From Malikia spinosa (GTDB lineage Bacteria; Pseudomonadota; Gammaproteobacteria; Burkholderiales; Burkholderiaceae_C), in assembly GCF_002980625.1 (NCBI RefSeq), contig NZ_PVLR01000038.1, positions 1-59,121 of the forward strand: a stretch of 59,121 bases of DNA, in the 5' to 3' direction. A program made the translations under genes and the position numbers. The notes beneath the pieces were generated by a model. The model did not search any database and was not told the origin of the DNA. It worked only from the letters and a program-made list of their open reading frames with translations. Position 1 is the first letter of the stretch. Every line of letters starts with the position of its first letter. This document shows positions 45,529-52,497 of the stretch, piece after piece.

Positions 45529-45717
45529 ATGGCTCCTGTTGACGGATCGACAGACCTGTCCCCCCCGAGCAAAGACCCTGAAATGGCCGCTTTCGAAGCG
45601 GCCTTGCTCCGGCTGTCGCCCAACGTCATGCAAGCCTTCAAGGCCACCGGAAAGGGCTGGCAAAGCCGCATCGATGCCGCACTCGAGGACTGGCTCAAGA
45701 CGCACTCGCCAGCGTGA
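45529..45717 (+). CDS. BrnA/DUF4415-type antitoxin fragment
   Basis: The 62-residue product ends in VMQAFKATGKGWQSRIDAAL followed by EDWLKTHSPA, the conserved C-terminal ribbon-helix-helix part of DUF4415/BrnA antitoxins. The N-terminal section of the family is short or missing, no ribosome site is seen and no BrnT toxin gene is adjacent. It is probably a remnant, though a short solitary antitoxin is possible. It lies just inside the proposed island edge. Confidence 0.45.
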   Translation: MAPVDGSTDLSPPSKDPEMAAFEAALLRLSPNVMQAFKATGKGWQSRIDAALEDWLKTHSPA

Positions 45718-46095
45718 GTGTATGAAAAATCCGCTGGGTGCGGGCGGCTATCCCAACGGCATCGACTCACAGGCTTGAAGGCCGGTCCAACGCACGTTCC
45801 TCGCCCAGGGCCGTGGCACTGCCGAAGACGAAGCCGTGGTGCGGGCGGATGCGCCCAAGCCGAGATCGAAGCTGAAAACGCCCAGATCGCCAACGTGCGT
45901 CCCAATCTGTCAGCAACCATGGCGGGGGAGTCCCGTTGCCTCATGGTCATTCTGCAGGCCGTCATCCAAGAGATGACGAAGCAGATCGCCTGAAAAGAAA
46001 ACGGATCACCCGATCCAACGCCTCCTTCGGGCCAGTGGTACAGATTCCAGGCCCGACATAAGATGGCTGCATTCGCCATTGAGGAAGGAGTCACG
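45718..46095. other. Non-coding or decayed segment
   Basis: A 91-codon open frame (45718-45993) crosses this stretch but has no ribosome site, mixed composition and no recognisable similarity; its last 40 codons look more protein-like (ending LQAVIQEMTKQIA) and may be the tail of a decayed gene. No repeats or RNA elements were seen. Confidence 0.4.
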
Positions 46096-46509
46096 GTGAA
46101 ACCGCACATCAGTCTTATCACCCTCGGGGTTGCAGATTTGCCGAGATCACGTGCGTTCTATGAGCGCCTGGGCTTTGGGGTGAGGCAGGAAAGCAACGAG
46201 CACATCGCCTTCATGGACACCGTCAATGGCCTGATCCTGGCGTTGTTCCCGCGCGAGAAACTGGCCGAGGACGCCAATGCCAGCGCTGACACCGACAAAA
46301 GAGGCGCTGGGTTTCCAGGATTTTCCCTGGCGCACAACGTCGCATCACCTGAGGAAGTCGATGCCGTGCTGGCCGAAGCCGTCGCCGCAGGCGCCACGTT
46401 GCAAAAGCCCGGGCAGAAAGTGTTCTGGGGCGGCTACTCGGGGTATTTTGCTGATCCGGACGGCTTTCTGTGGGAGGTCGCCTACAACCCGTTCATGGAC
46501 CTGACCTGA
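46096..46509 (+). CDS. Glyoxalase/bleomycin-resistance-fold (VOC) protein
   Basis: The 137-aa protein has the VOC fold: VKPHISLITLGVADLPRSRAFYERLGF at the start, EHIAFMDTVNGLILALF, then GYFADPDGFLWEVAYNP at the end with the metal-ligand-like Glu. It is of the bleomycin-resistance type without clear catalytic assignment. AAGGAG at 46085-46090 five bases before GTG 46096 supports this start over the ATG at 46063. It sits within the proposed island as cargo. Confidence 0.85.
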   Translation: MKPHISLITLGVADLPRSRAFYERLGFGVRQESNEHIAFMDTVNGLILALFPREKLAEDANASADTDKRGAGFPGFSLAHNVASPEEVDAVLAEAVAAGATLQKPGQKVFWGGYSGYFADPDGFLWEVAYNPFMDLT

Positions 46510-46952
46510 GCCGACAGATTGCGATGACGCCTTAAGGCTGGTTGCGTTTGGCCGTCGCGGCCGAGTCGTTCGGCCGCTCTTGCCGAAACCTGACATTCTG
46601 CGATCTCCACAGTGTCGGAGGTCGAGGGGTATTGCGACTTTGGTAAGCCGCGCTCGAAAGGACCTAGCCAGAGCTTCAGCGACGAGACTCAGATACAACC
46701 GACGGCAAGTCTGTCAGATTGAATCGTCCACATGCCGATCCGGCCGGCTGGCGGCGTCGGCATGGGACTCTTGTCAAGATTGCGTCCGCACTCAGGAACT
46801 GCGGACGCAACGATCACGGTGACCACCTTGGTCCGCGAGCGGGCCTTGCTTCTCGCGCAGCGTACCGCATGTGGTCTGGAGTATCAAAATAAACCTTTAT
46901 TTCGACTTAGTATCGCATAATATAGAGATATTTTATTAAATTGGTTCAAGTG
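46510..46952. other. Intergenic region with a perfect inverted repeat and AT-rich promoter zone
   Basis: No credible gene is present. Positions 46780-46790 (TTGCGTCCGCA) and 46800-46810 (TGCGGACGCAA) are perfect 11-bp arms around nine bases, with no T run. The right 75 bases are AT-rich: AAATAAA-CC-TTTATTT (46887-46902) is a short operator-like palindrome and CATAAT (46916-46921) could be the -10 for the ATPase gene starting at 46953. Confidence 0.55.
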
Positions 46953-48224
46953 ATGCTTGTCGAGTTCCGGGTCAAGAACTTCCGTAGCCTGCGCGACGAG
47001 CAGGTTTTGAGCATGGTGGCGTCCAAGGATCAGACCCTGCACGACACCCATACCCTGGGGACGGGCCTGAAGGCGGCGCCCAGTCTGCTGCGCAGTGCCG
47101 TGGTGTACGGGGCCAACGCTGGGGGCAAGTCCAACCTCGTCAAGTCCCTGCAGTTCATGCGGGGCGTGGTGCTCGAATCGGCAGCCGTCATCCAGCCTGG
47201 CCAGTCCTACGCCATCCAGCCCTTCCGGCTCGATGATTGGTCCTCCAGCCAGCCGACCGAGTTCGAGCTCACCTTCATCCTCGATGGCGTGCGCTACCAG
47301 TACGGCTTTGCCATGACGGCGCAGCGCATCGTCAGCGAGCACCTGCTGGTCTACAAGGCATTCAAGCCGCAGCGCTGGTTCGAGCGCCGGTTTGACGAGG
47401 CCTCTGGCAAGGACATGTACGAATACGGCCCCGGACTCAAGGGGGCCAAGAGCCTGTGGGAAGGCGCTACCCGGCCCAACGCCTTGTTCCTTTCGATGGC
47501 CGTGCAGCTCAACAGCGAAGCCTTGCGCCCGGTGTTCGACTGGTTTGCCAACCGACTGGTCATCTTCAACGAGCAGGCCCAGCTCAGCCCGCACATCTCG
47601 ATCCAGATGCTCAAGCAAGCCCAGGGTCGCCAGCAGATCTGTGACTTCCTGACGGCGGCGGACATCAGCATTGACAACATCGAAGTCGTCACCCGAAAAG
47701 TGCCAGGGCAGGCGGTGCATTTCGACTTGCTGGCGGGCAGGACCGAGGTGCGCAGCGAGGAAGAAGTGGAAGAGCATCAGTTGCGCTTCTCATATGTGAC
47801 CGAGCAGGGGCGTGCGGTGTTCGACCTAGTGGACGAGTCCAGCGGCACGCGCAACCTCTTGTTCCTGGCCGGTCCGGTGCTCGACATCCTGCAAAAAGGG
47901 CTGACCCTGGTCATCGACGAGCTCGACACCAGCCTGCACACCCTGCTGGTGCGCGAGTTGGTGCGCCTGTTCCACAGGCCCGAGGTCAACACGGGTGGCG
48001 CGCAGCTGATCTTCACCACCCATGACACGTCGCTGCTCGACGCGCCCGACCTGTTCCGGCGTGACCAGATCTGGTTTGTCGAGAAGGACAGGGAGCAGGC
48101 GTCCACCCTGGTGGCGCTGTCGGAATTCAGCCCGCGCAAGGACGAGGCGCTGGAGCGCGGTTACCTGATGGGACGCTACGGTGGCGTGCCTTTCCTGAGC
48201 CACACGATGGGCTTGCAACACTGA
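46953..48224 (+). CDS. AAA15/OLD-like ABC ATPase (RloA-type defence ATPase)
   Basis: The 423-aa protein has an ABC-ATPase split by helices: an N-terminal FRVKNFRSLRDEQVLSM strand, Walker A GANAGGKSNLVKS near residue 49, Walker B LTLVIDELDTSLH near 316, and the H-loop IFTTHDTSLL near 350. This is the AAA15 architecture of RloA and related abortive-infection ATPases. It overlaps the RloB-type gene by one base. The pair resembles the ATPase-nuclease modules seen in AbiL and RloAB systems. GTG 46950 is a possible alternative start. Confidence 0.88.
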   Translation: MLVEFRVKNFRSLRDEQVLSMVASKDQTLHDTHTLGTGLKAAPSLLRSAVVYGANAGGKSNLVKSLQFMRGVVLESAAVIQPGQSYAIQPFRLDDWSSSQPTEFELTFILDGVRYQYGFAMTAQRIVSEHLLVYKAFKPQRWFERRFDEASGKDMYEYGPGLKGAKSLWEGATRPNALFLSMAVQLNSEALRPVFDWFANRLVIFNEQAQLSPHISIQMLKQAQGRQQICDFLTAADISIDNIEVVTRKVPGQAVHFDLLAGRTEVRSEEEVEEHQLRFSYVTEQGRAVFDLVDESSGTRNLLFLAGPVLDILQKGLTLVIDELDTSLHTLLVRELVRLFHRPEVNTGGAQLIFTTHDTSLLDAPDLFRRDQIWFVEKDREQASTLVALSEFSPRKDEALERGYLMGRYGGVPFLSHTMGLQH

Positions 48225-48921
48225 TGGCCCGCGACAACTCTCCCAAAGAGCGGCAGCGCAAGCAGCTGGAGCGCAAGCAGGGCCGTCGCGCCAGCTACGA
48301 CCGCATCCTGATCGTCTCGGAAGGCAGCAAGACCGAGCCCAACTACTTCAGGGAAATCCGGACAGCCTACCGCCTGCACACGGCCAACGTCGAGGTGCAT
48401 CCCAGTGAACTCGGGACGGCGCCGATACAGGTGGTGCAATATGCCAGGTCTTTGTTCGAGAGCGGGGACCGGCACAAGCAGATCCAGCCGCGTGCCTTCG
48501 AGCAGGTCTATGCCGTGTTTGACCGGGATGATCACACCAGCTATTTCGACGCCCTGCAACTGGCCGACTCGCTCGACGGCAAGCTGCGCAATGACAACAA
48601 GCAAGCCGTGTGCTTCCAGGCGATCGCCTCGGTGCCGAGCTTCGAGCTCTGGCTGTTGCTGCACTTCGAGGAGATCCGGGCTCCCATCCAGCGTGACGAG
48701 GTCATGCGCCGCCTACGCTTGCATCTGCCGGGCTACGAAAAAGGGGCCGGTCAGGTCTTCACCATCACTTGCGACCGGCTGGGGGTGGCCTGCCTCCACG
48801 TATCGCTGAATACCCACGACGACCCGATGAGCGCTTCACGCAGCTGTACGCGCGCTATCGCCGATCCTGCTTTGACGACATGCGCGCACTCACCAGCCAC
48901 TTCTCTGACTGGACCTTCTAG
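48224..48921 (+). CDS. RloB-type TOPRIM-like nuclease, probable C-terminal frameshift
   Basis: The RloB family signatures are clear: ILIVSEGSKTEPNYFREI near residue 28, AVFDRDDH near 96 and SVPSFELWLLLHFE near 138, giving the acidic residues of a TOPRIM-like site. To about residue 190 (48793) the frame is normal. After that the open frame (to 48943) becomes Ser/Thr/Ala noise and would overlap the convergent WYL gene by 26 bases. In the frame one base later, RIAEYPRRPDERFTQLYARY and a plausible helix follow and end at TAG 48919-48921. A single-base indel near 48790-48800 would explain this; it may be real or a sequencing error. End given is the restored frame. Confidence 0.7.
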
Positions 48922-49883
48922 TAGCTGGCCAGTGCTAAGGTAAGTTCCTGTCGGACGCTCTCACGCAAGTCGGGAGGCTCAAGTACCTCAACGTGCCTAC
49001 CATGGCGCAGGATGTCCATCGACAGTTCCCGGACATCTGTGAAAGGCACTTCTATAACCAGGCTGCCGTCGTCAGACGGGTAAGTTCGTTGCTTGGGGTG
49101 CCACTGTTCCCGAGAAACCCAGCGAGCCTGTACTGCCGAAAAACGCAGCTTCGCCCAACGCACATTTTCTCCCGAAAAAATCCCGTAGCCCTTGCCGATG
49201 AATTCGTCGAGCGCTGCTATCGGTATCTCTTTGGCCCGCTTGGCCGACGGTTTGCCATGCTTGATGGCGTCTATCGAGAACGACCGTACGTCTTCCCGTA
49301 GGTGGCACCAGGCAACCAGATACCAGTTGCTTTTGTAGTGCACCAGCAGCTGAGGGGATACCTCCCGCATCGTCGACTGGTCTCGTGCGCGTCCGTAGTA
49401 CTCGATTTCGAGGCGTTCGCGTGCCAGGAGCGCTGCCGCGACCACCTCGAAGTGTTTGTCGGAGACCGTGCGAGTGGCGACTTTGAGCAGCCGTACACGG
49501 TTCTCAACGTCGACTGCCGTGTGGTGGCCGGTCTCGATGACGGCGCGCAGCCGAGCCTTCAGGGGTTCGATGTGCGCCCTCAGCAAGCCTGGCTGCATGT
49601 CAGAGAGAAGGGACTGCATCATCAGCAGGGCATACGCTTCGCTGGCATTGAACCAGAGCCCGGGGAGCGCCTGTCGGCCCGTCTCTGGTGTGCTTGCATA
49701 ACGGTAGCCGCCCCGCTCGCGGTCCCATTCGATGGGGGCATGGAGCCTGTCGCGCATGTACTCGATATCGCGCTTGAAAGTCGCCTTGGAAATCTCGAGT
49801 TCACGCAGCATCTGCGCAATCGGGACCACTTTGTTCGCCTGCAGGAGGTTGTCGATTTTGTAGAAGCGCTCGGTTCGGTCCAT
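48918..49883 (-). CDS. WYL-domain transcriptional regulator
   Basis: The 321-aa protein has an HTH_11 N-terminus (residues 5-60, LEISKATFKRDIEYMRDRLH), a WYL domain around residues 130-215 (SNWYLVAWCHLREDVRSFSIDAI) and a C-terminal WCX extension. WYL proteins (including BrxR/CapW) repress defence operons and are thought to sense ligands such as nucleic acid fragments. It converges on the RloB gene and diverges from the DUF4258-to-McrC series, the natural target. A palindromic site lies in the divergent gap. Confidence 0.92.
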   Translation of the reverse strand: MDRTERFYKIDNLLQANKVVPIAQMLRELEISKATFKRDIEYMRDRLHAPIEWDRERGGYRYASTPETGRQALPGLWFNASEAYALLMMQSLLSDMQPGLLRAHIEPLKARLRAVIETGHHTAVDVENRVRLLKVATRTVSDKHFEVVAAALLARERLEIEYYGRARDQSTMREVSPQLLVHYKSNWYLVAWCHLREDVRSFSIDAIKHGKPSAKRAKEIPIAALDEFIGKGYGIFSGENVRWAKLRFSAVQARWVSREQWHPKQRTYPSDDGSLVIEVPFTDVRELSMDILRHGRHVEVLEPPDLRESVRQELTLALASY

Positions 49884-49908
49884 GCTGGTGAAAAAAATTT
49901 TCTCGGTG

Positions 49909-49923
49909 GCTCATTCTATGAGC
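49909..49923. promoter_or_regulatory. Palindromic operator candidate for the WYL regulator
   Basis: GCTCAT-TCT-ATGAGC is a perfect inverted repeat with a three-base centre. It lies 26 bases upstream of the WYL start codon and 43 bases upstream of the divergent DUF4258 start, so a bound dimer could block both promoters. Confidence 0.5.
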
Positions 49924-49965
49924 TACTGCCAGGTCAATACTCACTCATCACTTTAAGGACGCAGC

Positions 49966-50379
49966 ATGAGCATGATGACTTGGTCTGATGGGCGCATCCC
50001 TGCATTGGGGTCTTGGGATTCGATGCTGACGCCGCATGCTGAGATTCGCATGCAGCAACGGGGCGTAGAGAACGAGGTACTGGGTTGCCTCCTGCAATAT
50101 GGGCGCCGCCAGCATGGGCCGGGAGGCTGCGAACTCCATTTCCTCGACGATGCCGCGCTAGATGCTGCCATTGCCCGGCACGAACCGCATCGCCTCTTGC
50201 TCCGGATGACCGAAGCGCGAAACCTGTATGCAGTGGTGAATTCTGACGGTTACGTCATCACGACCGGATACCGTTACCGCCGGATGCTGAGGGACATCAG
50301 CTTGTCCTCGATGAGGCCTGGGCGCAGCCGACGCCCACGAGTGCGCAGAAGAAGACCTGTCTGGTACCAGTTCAATTGA
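49966..50379 (+). CDS. DUF4258-type small protein
   Basis: The 137-aa protein has the DUF4258 core: HAEIRMQQRGVENEVLGCLLQYGRR near residue 25, then a short strand with hydrophobic residues and LYAVVNSDGYVITTGYRYRR. DUF4258 domains have been placed among small, possibly RNA-acting toxin-like folds; that role is not shown here. A basic Arg-rich tail (residues 120-133) could bind nucleic acid. AAGGA precedes ATG 49966. It is the first gene rightward of the WYL regulator and is followed by a hairpin terminator. Confidence 0.75.
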   Translation: MSMMTWSDGRIPALGSWDSMLTPHAEIRMQQRGVENEVLGCLLQYGRRQHGPGGCELHFLDDAALDAAIARHEPHRLLLRMTEARNLYAVVNSDGYVITTGYRYRRMLRDISLSSMRPGRSRRPRVRRRRPVWYQFN

Positions 50380-50425
50380 GAAGGGCAAATCGGGTGTCAG
50401 CCCGAACCCTTCTCCGTTACATTTT
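50378..50425 (+). terminator. Nested hairpin after the DUF4258 gene
   Basis: GAGAAGGG (50378-50385) and CCCTTCTC (50407-50414) pair perfectly and enclose an inner TCGGG/CCCGA stem. ATTTTT follows six bases later. The hairpin begins at the stop codon, so it may attenuate read-through into rmuC, giving separate expression levels. Confidence 0.55.
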
Positions 50426-50452
50426 TGCCTTTTCCTAGAGTGAACCTACATC

Positions 50453-52447
50453 ATGATTGAGACCATCACCTTTGCTGCACTTGCGCTTGCAGTCATCACA
50501 CTGGTGCTGCAGCTGGTTCTGGTGCTGCGCAAGCACAGGTTTGAGACCCCGGCAGACCTCGCAGTGCGGCTGGGGCTGATGGAGCAGCAGCTGCAATCCC
50601 TGTCCCAGTCGAGTGCGCGCAACGAGGCCGGCACCGAGCGCAACGAAGCCCAGTTGCGCGATTTCACGGCCTCGACCGCCCAGTCCCTGGAGGCCTCGCG
50701 CCAAACCCTCGACGAAAAGCTCGATAAGACCGTCGAGGAGTCGCGTAAAGGTCGCGCTGAGTTGATGGGCGCCTTCCAACAGTTCGAGAGCCAACTTGCG
50801 CAGCGGCTGGGCACGCTCGGTGCAGACATCGACGTGCGCCTGTCATCCCTGCAGAAAACCATCACCGAGGGGCTGGACAGCAGCCGCCGTGAGCTGGATA
50901 CCAAGCTTGCCATGACCCTGGAAGATGCCAGGGCAGGGCGTGGTGAACTCACTGCCGCGTTCGTCACCCTCGAATCCAGGCTGGAACAGCGACTGGGCGG
51001 GTTCGACGTCTCGATGTCGAGCCGCTTCGACAATCTCCAGCAGGGGCTTCAGGGTCGTCTGGACGAGGCGGCCAAGGCACAGTCCATCCAGTTTGGCCAG
51101 GCACAGGCAGAAAGTGCCCAGGCGCGCAAGGAGTTGACCGAGACCCTGGTGGCGTTTCGCAACGACCTCTCCGCCACCCTCAAGAGCCTGTCCGTCGAAA
51201 CCCAGACGTCCCGGGAGGCGATGGCCCAGAGTTCCCATGCGTTCGAGAAGCAGATTCAGGACCGCTTCGACGCCCTGGCCCTGACCACGGCCAGCACGCT
51301 CGATGGCCTCAAGAAGGACGTCGTGTCCCAGCTCGGCGTCATGTCCTCGGCGCTGAAAGACCAGCTCGACGGCAACGGCAGCCAGATTCGCAACCAGTTC
51401 GCCACCTTGCAGGATGCCGTGGCTCAGCAGCTGCAGGGGATGGCACAAGGTTCCCGACAAAACTCCGAACAGCTGCGTGCTGCCCTCAACGAACGCCTGG
51501 CGGCCATCCAGGCCGACAACACGGCTAAGCTCGAAGAGATGCGGCGCACCGTGGATGAGAAGCTCCATGCGACCCTGGAGCAGCGCCTGGGCGACTCGTT
51601 CAAGCTGGTCAGCGAACGGCTGGAGCAGGTTCATGCCGGGCTTGGCGAGATGAAGACCCTGGCTGGCAGCGTGGGCGACCTCAAGCGTGTCATGACCAAC
51701 GTGCGCACCCGCGGCACTTGGGGAGAAGTCCAGCTGGGCGCCATCATCGAGAATTTGCTCACGGCTGAGCAGTACGCCAAGAACGTCAAGACCGTTCCGG
51801 GAAGCAACGAACTGGTCGAGTTCGCCATCAAGATGCCGGGGAAGGGCGATGACGACACCGTCTGGCTCCCGATTGACTCGAAGTACCCGGTCGAGCATTA
51901 CCAGCGTCTGATTGATGCACACGAGACGGCTGACAAGGACACGATTCAGAAAGCCGCCAACGCCTTCGAGACGTCTCTTCGCCTGGAGGCCAAGAAGATT
52001 CAGGACAAGTACCTCAACCCGCCTAACACGACCGACTTCGCCATCCTGTTCGTGCCGACCGAAGGGTTGTTTGCTGAGGTCTGCCGCATTCCTGGCATGG
52101 TCGAGGCCCTGCAGAACCAGTTCCGCATCGTGGTGGCGGGGCCGACCACCCTGGCCGCCATGCTCAACAGCTTGCGACTGGGCTTTCGCACCCTGGCGAT
52201 TGAAAAGCGCTCCTCCGAGGTCTGGAGCATCCTGTCAGGCGTCAAGACGGAGTTTCGCAAGTTCGGCGACATCGTGGATGCGACGCACAAGTCCATCGAC
52301 AACGCTGCCAAGAAGTTCAGCGAAATCGGAACGCGTACCCGGGCCATCGAGCGCAAGCTGCGCGGGGTGGAGGAACTGCCAGCGTCGGTGTCATCAGGTC
52401 TGGATGCCAGCGACCTGCTGGCTCTGGAAGATGAACCGTCCACCTGA
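50453..52447 (+). CDS. rmuC: RmuC-family DNA recombination-limiting protein, long form
   Basis: The 664-aa protein has a membrane helix (residues 4-25), a very long coiled coil (about 30-390) of heptad repeats rich in Leu, Gln and Glu, then the RmuC domain (about 395-640: TRGTWGEVQLGAIIENLLT, WLPIDSKYPVEHYQ, ILFVPTEGLFAEVC, LGFRTLAIEK). E. coli RmuC is about 475 aa and limits inversions at short inverted repeats. The extra length here is coiled coil. Its location in a defence operon, 50 bases before a nuclease-helicase gene, suggests joint action on DNA intermediates. Confidence 0.9.
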   Translation: MIETITFAALALAVITLVLQLVLVLRKHRFETPADLAVRLGLMEQQLQSLSQSSARNEAGTERNEAQLRDFTASTAQSLEASRQTLDEKLDKTVEESRKGRAELMGAFQQFESQLAQRLGTLGADIDVRLSSLQKTITEGLDSSRRELDTKLAMTLEDARAGRGELTAAFVTLESRLEQRLGGFDVSMSSRFDNLQQGLQGRLDEAAKAQSIQFGQAQAESAQARKELTETLVAFRNDLSATLKSLSVETQTSREAMAQSSHAFEKQIQDRFDALALTTASTLDGLKKDVVSQLGVMSSALKDQLDGNGSQIRNQFATLQDAVAQQLQGMAQGSRQNSEQLRAALNERLAAIQADNTAKLEEMRRTVDEKLHATLEQRLGDSFKLVSERLEQVHAGLGEMKTLAGSVGDLKRVMTNVRTRGTWGEVQLGAIIENLLTAEQYAKNVKTVPGSNELVEFAIKMPGKGDDDTVWLPIDSKYPVEHYQRLIDAHETADKDTIQKAANAFETSLRLEAKKIQDKYLNPPNTTDFAILFVPTEGLFAEVCRIPGMVEALQNQFRIVVAGPTTLAAMLNSLRLGFRTLAIEKRSSEVWSILSGVKTEFRKFGDIVDATHKSIDNAAKKFSEIGTRTRAIERKLRGVEELPASVSSGLDASDLLALEDEPST

Positions 52448-52497
52448 GCCGAATCCAGGACAACGGACAAGCACATAACCCAGAAACGGAAGTTATC

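Noticed and set aside
45718-45993. A 91-aa open frame after the antitoxin fragment
   Set aside because: No ribosome site, mixed composition and no recognisable domain; treated as decayed sequence.
46580-46822. An 80-aa open frame in the gap before the RloA-type gene
   Set aside because: Arg/Ser-rich composition without family features, and it runs through the 11-bp inverted repeat.
46953-48921. PARIS-type (AriA/AriB) assignment of the ATPase-nuclease pair
   Set aside because: The second protein has RloB-family motifs rather than the DUF4435 partner of PARIS.
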